From: JBDZUZ01 sp040255445
Lineage (GTDB): Bacteria; Planctomycetota; Phycisphaerae; Phycisphaerales; UBA1924
Reading direction: 5' to 3'
Length of the DNA: 64,000 bases
Assembly (NCBI GenBank): GCA_040255445.1
Contig: JBDZUZ010000002.1
Span: forward strand, 1 to 64,000
In this document: in pieces, positions 8,943 to 17,227 of the stretch
How the letters are laid out: each line of letters starts with the position of its first letter
Numbering within the stretch: position 1 is the stretch's first letter
Notes under the pieces: generated by a model
Told to the model about the DNA's origin: nothing
The model's input: the letters and a program-made list of their open reading frames with translations, nothing else
The model's database searches: none
Made by a program: the position numbers and the translations under genes

Positions 8943-11837
8943 ATGAGCGCTGCTCAGAGCAACGACGTCCCGCGGGGCCAGATCTCATCGATTAACGGCT
9001 GGAACGCGGCGTATCTCGACGAAGAGTTCAACCGGTACAAGGCGGATCCGGGCTCGGTGAGCCCGGACCTCCGCGCGTTCTTTCAGGGCTTCGAGCTCGG
9101 CGCGGGTGACCGCGCGCAGGGGCCGAAGGTCGAGAACGTGTCGGTCTTCGCCGCCGGTGTGGTCTCGCTGATCAATTCCTACCGCGAGCTGGGGCACTTC
9201 GCCGCGCGGCTCGACCCCTTCGGACGCCCACGACCCAGACCGCAAGGTCTCGATCTCGCGAGCCACGGGCTCTCGGACGCGGACCTCGACCGCCTTGTGG
9301 AGACGACCGTCTCCGGGCTCGATCGGGAAGTCAGCCTCCGGGAGCTCGTTGCATTTCTGGAGGGCCGCTACTGCGGCACTTCCACCGTCGAGTTCATGCA
9401 CATCGGCGACGCCCGCGAGCGGGCCTGGTTTATCGAGCACTTCGAGCGTGGCGCCGCCGCCCGTGAGTTCACCAAGGGCGAGAAGGGCCACATCCTCGAG
9501 CAGCTCGTCCGCGCCGAAAAGTTTGAGCGCTTCATCCACACCCGGTACATGGGCGAGAAGCGGTTCAGCCTCGAGGGCGCCGAGCCACTCATCCCACTGA
9601 TCAACCACACGCTCGAGCACGCCTCCACGCTCGGTGTTGAGGAAGTCGTGATGGGCATGGCCCACCGCGGCCGGCTAAACGTCCTCAACAACGTGATGGG
9701 CAAGACCTACGAGCAGATCTTCACCGAGTTCGAGGACAACTGGGACGCCGACTTCGCCGACGGCGGCGGTGACGTCAAGTACCACCGCGGGTACTCGGGC
9801 CACCGGACCTTCCGCAACGGCAAGACCATCCACTTGGCGATGTCCAGCAACCCGAGCCACTTGGAGTCCGTCGACCCGGTGGTCATGGGCCGCGCCCGCG
9901 CCAAGCAGCGCCTCCGGTCGGACACGGAGCGGCGGCGCGTCGCGACGATGCTGGTCCACGGCGACGCCGCGATCGCCGGCCAGGGCGTGGTCGCCGAGTG
10001 CCTGAACATGTCCCGCCTCGATGGCTACACCGTCGGCGGCACGATCCATGTTGTTGTGAACAACCTGATCGGCTTCACAACGATCCCCGAGGACGCCCGC
10101 TCCTCGCACTACTGCACCGATGTGGGCAAGATGATCGAGGCCCCGATCTTCCACGTGAACGCGGAAGACCCCGAGGCCGTCGTTGCGGTCGCCCGACTCG
10201 CCGTCGAGTACCGCCAGACCTTCGGCAAAGACGTCCTCATCGACATGTGGTGCTACCGCCGGTACGGCCACAACGAGAGCGATGAGGCCTCGTACACGCA
10301 GCCGATCCTCGCCGAACTCATCCGCCAGAAGAGCAGCGTGCTTCAGGTCTACGCCGAGCGCCTGCTCAACGAGGGCGTGATCAGCCAGCAGGATGTCGAC
10401 ACCATCGGCGAGCGACTCAGCCAGGCGCTCGACGCCGCTCAGGCCGCCGTCAAGCAGAAGCCCTTCGATCCGACCATCGATCCGGGAAGCAAGCGGTGGC
10501 AGGGCATCGGCGGGAAGCACTCGTTCGATCCGGTCAAGACCGCCGTTCCGCGCGAGGCGATCGAGGAAGTCTGCGCTGCGCTCGGCCGCGTCCCCGAGGG
10601 ATTCAAGCTCAATCCCAAGCTCAAGGCGCTGCTCAAGAGCCGCGCCGGGCTGCTCGAGTCGGGCACGCTCAACCACGCCGACGCCGAGCTCCTCGCCTTC
10701 GGCTCGCTGCTCCTCGAGGGCACGCTGGTCCGTCTGAGCGGGCAGGACTGCCGCCGCGGCACGTTCAGCCAGCGGCACGCGATGATCCGCGACTACGAGA
10801 CCGCAGCGCCGTACGTCCCGCTCAACAACATGCGGGAGATCGGTCTGCACGGCACCGAAGGCGAGCCGGGGACGCCCGGGTCCGACGGCCGCCCGCGGCA
10901 GGCCCGTTTCAACGTCTACGACAGCCCGCTCTCCGAATTCGCCGTCGTCGGTTTCGAGTATGGCTACAGCCTGGCCGACCCCAACATGCTCGTCTGCTGG
11001 GAAGCCCAGTTCGGCGACTTCGTCAACGGTGCGCAGACGATCATCGATCAGTACATCGCCTCGGCAGAGCTCAAGTGGGAGCGGTGGTCGGGCCTGGTGA
11101 TGCTGCTCCCGCACGGCTACGAGGGCGCGGGGCCGGAGCACTCCTCCGCCCGCGTCGAACGATTCCTCGAACTGTGCGCCGGCAACAACATGCTGGTCTG
11201 CCACCCCTCGACCGCCGCGCAGCACTTCCACATGCTCCGCCGCCAGGTCAAGCAGCCGTTCCGCAAGCCGCTGATCGTGCTGACGCCCAAGGGCAACCTC
11301 CGCAAGGAGACCAGCAACGTCAGCGAATTGATGGACGGCCGTTTCCACGAGGTGATCGACGACCCCGCATTCGCCGACGCCAAGCCCGGCGATCTCGCCG
11401 CGGTCAGCCGCATCGTCGTCTGCTCTGGCAAGGTGTACCACGATATCGCCGAGCGGCGCGACGCCGCCAAGCGCAAGGACATCGCGATCGTCCGCCTCGA
11501 GCAGCTCTACCCGTTCCACACCGCGGCCGTCTCCGCGATCCTCGACCGCTATCCCAAGTCGGCCCAGGTCGTCTGGGTGCAGGAGGAGCCGCGGAACCAG
11601 GGGCCGTACCTTTTCATCGCCGACCAGTTCCGCACGCGGCTGGGGATCGATCTGCCCTTCATCGGGCGCGATGCCAGCTCGTCGCCCGCGGTCGGGTCCA
11701 AGACAGCCCACAAGTCGCAGCAGGAAGCGATCCTCGCAACCGCGATCGACAAGCACGGTCAGCAGTCCGCCGGCGATACGACCAAGCGTGCATCACCCGC
11801 AACGCCGGGCCGCAAGCCCGTCAAGGCCAGCGCCTGA
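8943..11837 (+). CDS. sucA: 2-oxoglutarate dehydrogenase E1 component
   Basis: This 964-residue protein matches the thiamine-diphosphate E1 subunit, which decarboxylates 2-oxoglutarate and passes the succinyl group to the E2 lipoyl arm in the TCA cycle. The N-terminal E2-binding segment ('NGWNAAYLDEEFNRYKADP') is present, as are 'GMAHRGRLNVL', 'GDAAIAGQGVVAE', 'VNNLIGFTT' and 'HGYEGAGPEHSSAR'. The length is close to that of other SucA proteins. A basic tail of about 30 residues ('KRASPATPGRKPVKA') extends past the family core. It is followed after 48 nt by the E2 gene; no E3 (lpd) gene lies nearby, so E3 must be encoded elsewhere. A GC-rich 176-bp gap precedes it, in which I see no convincing promoter. 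Confidence 0.97.
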   Translation: MSAAQSNDVPRGQISSINGWNAAYLDEEFNRYKADPGSVSPDLRAFFQGFELGAGDRAQGPKVENVSVFAAGVVSLINSYRELGHFAARLDPFGRPRPRPQGLDLASHGLSDADLDRLVETTVSGLDREVSLRELVAFLEGRYCGTSTVEFMHIGDARERAWFIEHFERGAAAREFTKGEKGHILEQLVRAEKFERFIHTRYMGEKRFSLEGAEPLIPLINHTLEHASTLGVEEVVMGMAHRGRLNVLNNVMGKTYEQIFTEFEDNWDADFADGGGDVKYHRGYSGHRTFRNGKTIHLAMSSNPSHLESVDPVVMGRARAKQRLRSDTERRRVATMLVHGDAAIAGQGVVAECLNMSRLDGYTVGGTIHVVVNNLIGFTTIPEDARSSHYCTDVGKMIEAPIFHVNAEDPEAVVAVARLAVEYRQTFGKDVLIDMWCYRRYGHNESDEASYTQPILAELIRQKSSVLQVYAERLLNEGVISQQDVDTIGERLSQALDAAQAAVKQKPFDPTIDPGSKRWQGIGGKHSFDPVKTAVPREAIEEVCAALGRVPEGFKLNPKLKALLKSRAGLLESGTLNHADAELLAFGSLLLEGTLVRLSGQDCRRGTFSQRHAMIRDYETAAPYVPLNNMREIGLHGTEGEPGTPGSDGRPRQARFNVYDSPLSEFAVVGFEYGYSLADPNMLVCWEAQFGDFVNGAQTIIDQYIASAELKWERWSGLVMLLPHGYEGAGPEHSSARVERFLELCAGNNMLVCHPSTAAQHFHMLRRQVKQPFRKPLIVLTPKGNLRKETSNVSELMDGRFHEVIDDPAFADAKPGDLAAVSRIVVCSGKVYHDIAERRDAAKRKDIAIVRLEQLYPFHTAAVSAILDRYPKSAQVVWVQEEPRNQGPYLFIADQFRTRLGIDLPFIGRDASSSPAVGSKTAHKSQQEAILATAIDKHGQQSAGDTTKRASPATPGRKPVKASA

Positions 11838-11885
11838 CCCCGCCCGAACCAACCCCTTCAGCCATCACCACGAAAGAACCACCGC

Positions 11886-13262
11886 ATGGCCGTCGACATC
11901 GTGATCCCCAGCGCCGGCGAATCGGTCACCAACGGCGTCATCTCCCGCTGGCTCAAGGCCGAGGGCGACATCGTCAAGCGCGATGAGCCCGTGCTCGAAC
12001 TCGAGACCGACAAGGTCACGATGGAAGTGCCCGCGCCCGCGAGCGGCGCGGTGAAGCACGCCGCCAAGGAAGGCGACACCGTCGATATCGGCGCGGTCGT
12101 CGGCTCGATCGACGAGGCCGCCTCCGGCTCCGCGAAGTCGGGCGGCGGCGAGAAGTCCGAGTCCAAGTCGAAGGCCAACGGCGAGGCCGCCAAGCCGCAG
12201 CCCGCCGCGAAGGCCGAGTCCGGCGCTGCGAAGCCTGAGTCCGGCAAGGAGTCGGCGAAGAAGGGCGCTGCCGCCGTCGCCGACAAGCCGACTGAGAAGC
12301 CCGCCGATACCGCGGCCGCCGGACATGACGGCAACGACGAGATCCGCGCCACCCCCGTCGCCCGCAAGCTTGCCGCGGAACACGGCATCAACCTTGCCAA
12401 CGTCCCGGCCACCGGCGCGGGCAACCGCATCCGTGAGCAGGACGTCCTCGCATTCATCCAGTCCGCCGGGAAGACCGCCGGCGCCACCGGCGAAGCGACC
12501 CGCCCCGCCGCGGCGATGCGCGCCGTGACCGACGGCGAAGACGGCGTCACCCGCGAGAAGATGTCGCCGCTGCGCCAGCGCATCGCCTCGCGCCTCGTCC
12601 AGGCCCAGCACACCGCCGCCATGCTCACGACCTTCAACGAGGTCGACATGTCCGCGGTCATGAGCCTCCGCAAGCAGTTCAAGGAAGAGTTCGAGAAGAA
12701 GCACGGCATCGGCCTGGGTTTCATGGGCTTCTTCGTCAAGGCCGCGGTGAGCGCCCTCAAGGCGTTCCCGATGGTCAACGCCTACATCGTCGACGACGCC
12801 TCGGGCGCCCCGATGATCGAGAAGCACGAGAAGGCCCATATCGCCGTCGCGGTGTCGACCCCCAAGGGCCTGGTCGTCCCGGTCATCCGCGATGCCGGCT
12901 CGCTCTCGTTCGCCGGGATCGAAGAGTCGATCAAGGAAGTCGCCACCCGCGCCCGCGACGGCAAGCTCACGCTCGAGGACATGCAGGGCGGCACTTTCAC
13001 GATCACCAACGGCGGCGTCTTCGGCTCGCTGATGTCGACGCCCATCCTCAACCCGCCGCAGAGCGCGATCCTGGGCATGCACACAATCAAGAACCGCCCG
13101 GTCGAGGACCCGCAGAACCCCGGCCAGATCGTCCTCCGCCCGATGATGTATCTGGCGATCAGCTACGACCACCGCATCATCGACGGCGCCGAGGCCGTGC
13201 AGTTCCTCGTGCACATCAAGAAGGCGATCGAGGACCCGCAGCGCCTGCTGCTGAACCTCTGA
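11886..13262 (+). CDS. sucB: Dihydrolipoamide succinyltransferase (E2 of 2-oxoglutarate dehydrogenase)
   Basis: This 458-residue E2 core protein transfers succinyl groups to CoA. The domains run in the standard order. A lipoyl domain comes first, with the lipoylated Lys43 in 'LETDKVTMEVPAP'. A long Ala/Lys/Ser/Glu-rich linker (about 80-145) follows. The E3/E1-binding domain (about 150-190) contains 'ATPVARKLAAEHGI'. The catalytic acetyltransferase domain ends with 'SYDHRIIDGAEAVQF', giving active-site His429 and Asp433. The position directly after sucA supports succinyl and not acetyl specificity. The linker is low-complexity but in frame, as expected for a swinging arm. Confidence 0.96.
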   Translation: MAVDIVIPSAGESVTNGVISRWLKAEGDIVKRDEPVLELETDKVTMEVPAPASGAVKHAAKEGDTVDIGAVVGSIDEAASGSAKSGGGEKSESKSKANGEAAKPQPAAKAESGAAKPESGKESAKKGAAAVADKPTEKPADTAAAGHDGNDEIRATPVARKLAAEHGINLANVPATGAGNRIREQDVLAFIQSAGKTAGATGEATRPAAAMRAVTDGEDGVTREKMSPLRQRIASRLVQAQHTAAMLTTFNEVDMSAVMSLRKQFKEEFEKKHGIGLGFMGFFVKAAVSALKAFPMVNAYIVDDASGAPMIEKHEKAHIAVAVSTPKGLVVPVIRDAGSLSFAGIEESIKEVATRARDGKLTLEDMQGGTFTITNGGVFGSLMSTPILNPPQSAILGMHTIKNRPVEDPQNPGQIVLRPMMYLAISYDHRIIDGAEAVQFLVHIKKAIEDPQRLLLNL

Positions 13263-13285
13263 GCGTCCGCGTTGTCATGGACAGC

Positions 13286-13322
13286 AGCAGCGATCACCGC
13301 TGCTCGATCAGATGATCGAGCA
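13286..13322. repeat. Two overlapping inverted repeats between convergent genes
   Basis: Between the end of sucB and the end of the convergent phosphatase gene there is a 7-bp hairpin (agcagcg/cgctgct, 13286-13304). It overlaps a near-palindrome of two 10-bp arms separated by 2 nt (tgctcgatca/tgatcgagca, 13301-13322). The second lies within the last codons of the phosphatase gene. There is no T-run on either side, so this is at best a weak bidirectional terminator, and the palindrome could reflect codon bias. Confidence 0.35.
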
Positions 13323-13788
13323 GCCCTTCGCACGCGCGAACAAGCATCGCATGCACCTTGTCGAAGCCGTCGGGCCCGCCGTAGTAGGGGTCGGGCACAT
13401 CGATGCGGTGCGGCTCCGCGCCCGCCAGCAGCGGGTCGAACGACCGGAGCATCCGCACCTTCTGCCGCGGCGCTCCAAGGTCCAGCATCGTCGTGCAGTT
13501 GGACTGGTCCATACCCAGCAACAGGTCAAACCGCTCGAAGTCCTCAACGGAGTCGAGCTGCCGGGCGCAGTGATCGAGCCTCAGCCCGTTCGCCATTGCG
13601 ACCTGCACCGAGCGAGGGTCCGCGCCCTTGCCCACGTGCCACGCCCCGGTCCCGCAGGAATCGATCACGAAACGCTCCGCGACATTGCGCCGTGCGACCA
13701 TGTCCTCGAAGATCACCCGCGCCAGCGGCGAGCGGCAGATGTTCCCGAGGCATACGAACAGGACTCCGGTGGGTTGTGTGGTCGTCAT
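13294..13788 (-). CDS. Low-molecular-weight protein tyrosine phosphatase
   Basis: This 164-residue protein is a class II (LMW) phosphotyrosine phosphatase. The P-loop Cys13-x5-Arg19-Ser is seen in 'FVCLGNICRSPLA'. The general acid is Asp133 in 'DVPDPYYGG'. In bacteria, this family often dephosphorylates BY-kinases that control capsule or exopolysaccharide export, or acts on other phospho-substrates. Its ATG overlaps the stop of the upstream glycosyltransferase-like gene by 4 nt, so the two are translationally coupled. No BY-kinase is seen in the window. Biochemical class is certain; substrate is unknown. Confidence 0.93.
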   Translation of the reverse strand: MTTTQPTGVLFVCLGNICRSPLARVIFEDMVARRNVAERFVIDSCGTGAWHVGKGADPRSVQVAMANGLRLDHCARQLDSVEDFERFDLLLGMDQSNCTTMLDLGAPRQKVRMLRSFDPLLAGAEPHRIDVPDPYYGGPDGFDKVHAMLVRACEGLLDHLIEQR

Positions 13789-14843
13789 GATGCAACGGCC
13801 TCCGTCGACGCCGCTGCAGCAGATTCGCCGAGTTGCTGATCCAGCCAGGCTTGCAGCGTGCCCGCATCACCGGCCGCGGACTCGCGCAGTCCGTCCCACG
13901 CACGCTCGCGCATCCCGCGATCCTCGATCAACTCGAGCAGCAGCCGCGCCAGCGACGGGCCATCCGGCTCGGGCGCGATGAGCTCCCGCGGCAACACCGT
14001 GTCAACCAGTGCTCCCTCGCCCGCGATCGGCAGCGACCCACACCCCGCGGCCCATGATGCGAGCATCGCCCGCGCATACGGCGAAGACCCCGCATCGATG
14101 GCCGTGAACCCGCCCGCCGCGAGCGACATGATCGCCGGGGCATCGGGCGCGGTGAAGCACCCGGCGCCAAGCATCTCGGCCTCCAGGCGGCGGGCCCGCC
14201 GCCATCCCGGGCTCATCCGGTCCGCAACGCCCACGACATCGCGCACCCCGGCAACACGCAGCAGAGAGACGATCCCGGCGAGCAGACCCACATCGGTCTC
14301 GCCCGGCGGATCGCCCACCAGTCCGACTCTCGCCGGCCCAACCGCCGCGGCCGCCGCAACGCGATGACCCGCGAACCACGCCCCCGGCGAAGGCAGTTCA
14401 ACCGGCGACACCGCCGCGCCGCGTGCTGACCAGAATCGACCTTCACCCGCCGCGGGGTCGATCAGGAGACGCGATCCCCGCAACCTATCGAGCCGCTCGA
14501 GAATGCCGCCGCACCCCGCCGACCACCCGCACACAACATCTGGCTCGGCCACCGCGGACACGGCGGCGTGCACCGCCCGCGCTGCCGTAGCCGCGCGTCC
14601 CAGCGTCGGCGCGATGCACCCGCCGGCGCGAACACCGAGCGCGGCCGCCCGATCACGAGCCGCCGCGCCGCCGATGACAAGCACCCGATGCGAGTCAGTG
14701 GGTCGCGCGGCGATCATCGCCGCGCATGCCAGCACACCCGCATCGCTCGACTCCGAGCGAGATCGGATCGACCACGGGCTGGCCGCCGCCGCCGCGGGCT
14801 GGATCAGATGCACAATCCTCAACGATCGGACCCCCGCCGGCAT
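13785..14843 (-). CDS. Degenerate GT-B-like glycosyltransferase candidate
   Basis: This 352-residue protein is rich in Ala and Gly. It opens with 'RIVHLIQPAAAAASPW', like the first strand of GT-B glycosyltransferases. Its C-terminal half follows the GT4-like pattern: a nucleotide-site-like stretch ('SSPYARAMLASWAAGCGSLP'), then 'GEGALVDTV', then a run like 'ARLLLELIEDRGMRERAWDGL'. The central 'RVGLVGDPPGETDVGLLAGI' resembles the second Rossmann start. Catalytic Glu/Asp pairs are not obvious, so it may be inactive or highly diverged. The start overlaps the upstream lipoprotein stop by 1 nt, and the end overlaps the phosphatase start by 4 nt. The function is not established. Confidence 0.62.
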   Translation of the reverse strand: MPAGVRSLRIVHLIQPAAAAASPWSIRSRSESSDAGVLACAAMIAARPTDSHRVLVIGGAAARDRAAALGVRAGGCIAPTLGRAATAARAVHAAVSAVAEPDVVCGWSAGCGGILERLDRLRGSRLLIDPAAGEGRFWSARGAAVSPVELPSPGAWFAGHRVAAAAAVGPARVGLVGDPPGETDVGLLAGIVSLLRVAGVRDVVGVADRMSPGWRRARRLEAEMLGAGCFTAPDAPAIMSLAAGGFTAIDAGSSPYARAMLASWAAGCGSLPIAGEGALVDTVLPRELIAPEPDGPSLARLLLELIEDRGMRERAWDGLRESAAGDAGTLQAWLDQQLGESAAAASTEAVAS

Positions 14844-15493
14844 CAGCGCTCCGACACCGGTTTCTTGGCCGGATGCTCGAAGAACAACTCCGCCACGCTC
14901 TCGCCCACGACCGCGGCGAAGGCGTCCTGCGAACGAAGCAGCGCCGCCGGGGTCGTCGGGAGTTCGCCCGTCCGCTCCGACATCGTCACCGTCATCGGGA
15001 AGCCCTCGTACTCCTCGGGCCAGAGCCGCGGCTCCTCCTTGAGCACATCCAGCACCTTCACCCGCAGCGATGCCTGCGGGAGATACGTCGAGCCGTCCGG
15101 GCTCAGCGTGAAGGAGTCAACCGTGACATAGATCAGGATCTCGGCCTGCGCCGCCTTGGCGAGCGAGACCATGTCCATCGGTTCCGCGGCGGTTTCCCGG
15201 GCTGCGGCGGCGAGCACCGCGCGCGTATCGATCGCGTCGGTGACCTTGCCCTTCTTGAGCAGCGTGTTCTGCGCCGTCTCCGCGATCGACTGCCGCAGGG
15301 CCCGGCGCGGCAGGCGGTTGGCCCGATCATCGACGAAGACGATCGTCGGACGCGCCTCGGGCAGCGTGAACTTCGCGTCGATCGTGGCCGGGCCTTCGAC
15401 GAGATAGATACCCGCGCCGATGATGTTGCACCCCGGCAGCAGCGAGATCGCCGCGAGGCCGACGACCAGGATCATGACAAGCCGATTCCTCAT
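14843..15493 (-). CDS. Putative lipoprotein (CsgG/LpoB-like pattern)
   Basis: I place the start at ATG 15493, which yields 216 residues with a clean signal peptide and lipobox 'ISLLPGC'. The frame stays open about 300 nt further upstream, but that part has no coding character and overlaps the neighbouring gene. The mature part has a strand-helix beginning ('TIVFVDDRANRLP'), a helix of 'ALRQSIAETAQNTLLKKG' type, and 'SLAKAAQAEILIYVTV'. These recall the ABD/CsgG/LpoB arrangement in which a helix precedes 'A-D-x-x-x-x-G-x-V'. The protein appears related to the next lipoprotein upstream. Homology to a named family is a guess; export as a lipoprotein is well supported. Confidence 0.72.
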   Translation of the reverse strand: MRNRLVMILVVGLAAISLLPGCNIIGAGIYLVEGPATIDAKFTLPEARPTIVFVDDRANRLPRRALRQSIAETAQNTLLKKGKVTDAIDTRAVLAAAARETAAEPMDMVSLAKAAQAEILIYVTVDSFTLSPDGSTYLPQASLRVKVLDVLKEEPRLWPEEYEGFPMTVTMSERTGELPTTPAALLRSQDAFAAVVGESVAELFFEHPAKKPVSER

Positions 15494-15570
15494 GCCCACT
15501 ACGCTCCGTTGTGCTTCAGCGCTCGGACGACAGTACACCGATGAACAACCCGTTGAATCGTCCGGCCCGC

Positions 15571-16263
15571 TCAATAGTCCGGGTAGTACGGCTCCTCGTG
15601 CGTGTAGAAGAGCCACGTCGACCGATCGACAAACCGCTGGATCAACACCGACCCCACCAGCGATGCGTTCATCTCGTTGGGCCCGTAGCCGCCCTGATCC
15701 GGGAACTTGATCTGCACCGTCTTCTCGAAGACGTACACATCGGGCAGCGGCGAATCGGTCTCCGCCACCGCGACCGTGCCCGCGGCGACGCCGTCCCACA
15801 GATATTGATTGCCAGGATCGTTCAACCGGAACTCGTACAGTTCGATGAAGATCAGCCGGTCCACGCCGCCCAGAGCCTCGGCCAGTTCAGAGGGCGGCAG
15901 CGCCGCCCAGCCCGGCCGGTTGTACTGGTACTTGATGACGTCATTCGACGGCACGAACCCGCCGGCCCGCGGCTCGTTGGTAGATGCCGACAGGCGGTCG
16001 GTCACACGCCTCGTGAGTTCTTCCACCAGCGTCGGGTAGTCGGACTGCACCGATCGATCGACCGACACGACGACGGCGAACGACTTGCCCGCCAGCCCGG
16101 TGTACTCGGCATCGACGGACTTCGTGCTGCTGCGGCGATAATTCTCGATCGCCCCGCCGACCGCAGCGCACCCCGAGCCTCCGCACGCGACCGCTGCCAT
16201 CACCAGCGCGGCCAGGGCCGCCGCGCTGTGCTTCTGAACGAGTGCCAATCCGGTACGGAGCAT
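15571..16263 (-). CDS. Putative lipoprotein, probable paralogue of its neighbour
   Basis: This 230-residue protein has a signal peptide ending in 'CGGSGC' and a well-placed 'gggag' before the ATG. The mature part shows 'FAVVVSVDRSVQ', a helix 'LVEELTRRVTDRLSA', then 'SELAEALGGVDRLIFIELYE'. This is the same order of elements as in the downstream lipoprotein 77 nt away. The C-terminus is aromatic and acidic ('YTHEEPYYPDY'). I recognise no catalytic motif. It is likely an outer-membrane or periplasmic-face lipoprotein; the role is unknown. Confidence 0.7.
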   Translation of the reverse strand: MLRTGLALVQKHSAAALAALVMAAVACGGSGCAAVGGAIENYRRSSTKSVDAEYTGLAGKSFAVVVSVDRSVQSDYPTLVEELTRRVTDRLSASTNEPRAGGFVPSNDVIKYQYNRPGWAALPPSELAEALGGVDRLIFIELYEFRLNDPGNQYLWDGVAAGTVAVAETDSPLPDVYVFEKTVQIKFPDQGGYGPNEMNASLVGSVLIQRFVDRSTWLFYTHEEPYYPDY

Positions 16264-16283
16264 CTGCGACTCCCAATCGTGTG

Positions 16284-16787
16284 TCAGGCGATCCCGGGCC
16301 AGACGGCCAGCTTATACGCCCATGACAGCAGCACGGCCGCGACGATCACCCAGAGAATCCGCGGCCGGGTCAGAAAGCGCACGGTCCAGGGCAAGAGCCG
16401 CGAGCCGGTCAACGCCGTGTGCCCCGCGATCCAGACGCCCGCCGCGGCCATCAGGGCGACCACCAGCCCCATCGGCTGGGTGACCGCGGCCTTGAGCACC
16501 CGCCCGTTCGCCGCCTCGCTCACCGCCGTCGTCATCCCGCAGGTCATACAGGGCTTGTTGAAAGCGACCACAAAGCCGCAGGGAGGCAGGCCCAGCTGTC
16601 GGTGGGTGCCATGGCCCTCCGCCGATGGCGTCATCCAGGCTCCGATCCCGAGAATCGCGAGGCAGACCGCCAGGACGGCAACCGCGGTCCAGCGATCGGA
16701 ACGCAACCGCGCTGCGGGGTCGGCGCGGAATGTGGGCGCGGCAGGCGGGGGCGGAGGCGGCTGTGTCACAGGGATCGTGTCGGCCAC
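16284..16787 (-). CDS. DUF2752 family membrane protein
   Basis: This 167-residue protein starts at a GTG with a Pro-rich N-terminus ('TQPPPPPPAAP'), followed by three predicted membrane segments. The DUF2752 signature is present as 'CGFVVAFNKPCMTCGMTTA', corresponding to the family's C-P-x-C-G-x-T-R-A. The two cysteines of 'CMTC' may bind a metal or form a disulfide. No function is established for the family. It sits 47 nt after nuoA and 20 nt before the first lipoprotein, in the same orientation. Confidence 0.78.
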   Translation of the reverse strand: MADTIPVTQPPPPPPAAPTFRADPAARLRSDRWTAVAVLAVCLAILGIGAWMTPSAEGHGTHRQLGLPPCGFVVAFNKPCMTCGMTTAVSEAANGRVLKAAVTQPMGLVVALMAAAGVWIAGHTALTGSRLLPWTVRFLTRPRILWVIVAAVLLSWAYKLAVWPGIA

Positions 16788-16834
16788 ACGACCTCACGTT
16801 CGGTTGCACCCCGCATCAGCAAGGTGAAACCCGG

Positions 16835-17227
16835 TCAATCGAACTTGAAGACGCCCTTGCGGTACCCGTACAGGTACGCGACCACCGTGGTCAAGAGGAA
16901 GAAGAAGATCCGGACCAGCCAGATCAGCCCTTCCTCGCTCCGGGGCGCCAGGTTCGGGAAGTTCGCCGCCCAGGGGTAGAGGAACACCACCTCGACGTCG
17001 AACACCAGGAAGACCATCGCGATCAGGTAGAAGCGGACGTTGAACCGCTTGCGGGCGGTCCCGATCGGCTTCATGCCCGATTCGTACGCCTCGCCCTTGC
17101 GCTCGCCCGCCCGGCGGGGGCCGATCAGCATCGTCAGGACCAGGTTGGCCGCGGCGAAGGAGATCGCCATCACGACGATCAGCATGATCGGCAGATACGA
17201 CGACAGGTCGGTGGTCGCGAGAAGCAT
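16835..17227 (-). CDS. nuoA: NADH-quinone oxidoreductase subunit A
   Basis: This 130-residue protein is a three-helix membrane subunit of respiratory complex I. The conserved loop 'ESGMKPIGTARKRFNVRFYL' and the acidic stretch 'VFDVEVVFLYPWA' are diagnostic for NuoA/ND3. The length is normal. None of the remaining nuo genes lies in the window, and downstream genes are unrelated. The subunit is therefore encoded apart from, or at the very end of, a nuo set elsewhere. It is divergent from groEL1 across 347 bp. Confidence 0.94.
   Translation of the reverse strand: MLLATTDLSSYLPIMLIVVMAISFAAANLVLTMLIGPRRAGERKGEAYESGMKPIGTARKRFNVRFYLIAMVFLVFDVEVVFLYPWAANFPNLAPRSEEGLIWLVRIFFFLLTTVVAYLYGYRKGVFKFD

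Noticed and set aside
9675..11756. Antisense open frame of 693 codons in sucA
   Set aside because: Shadow of sucA; no motif, and the sense protein is certain.
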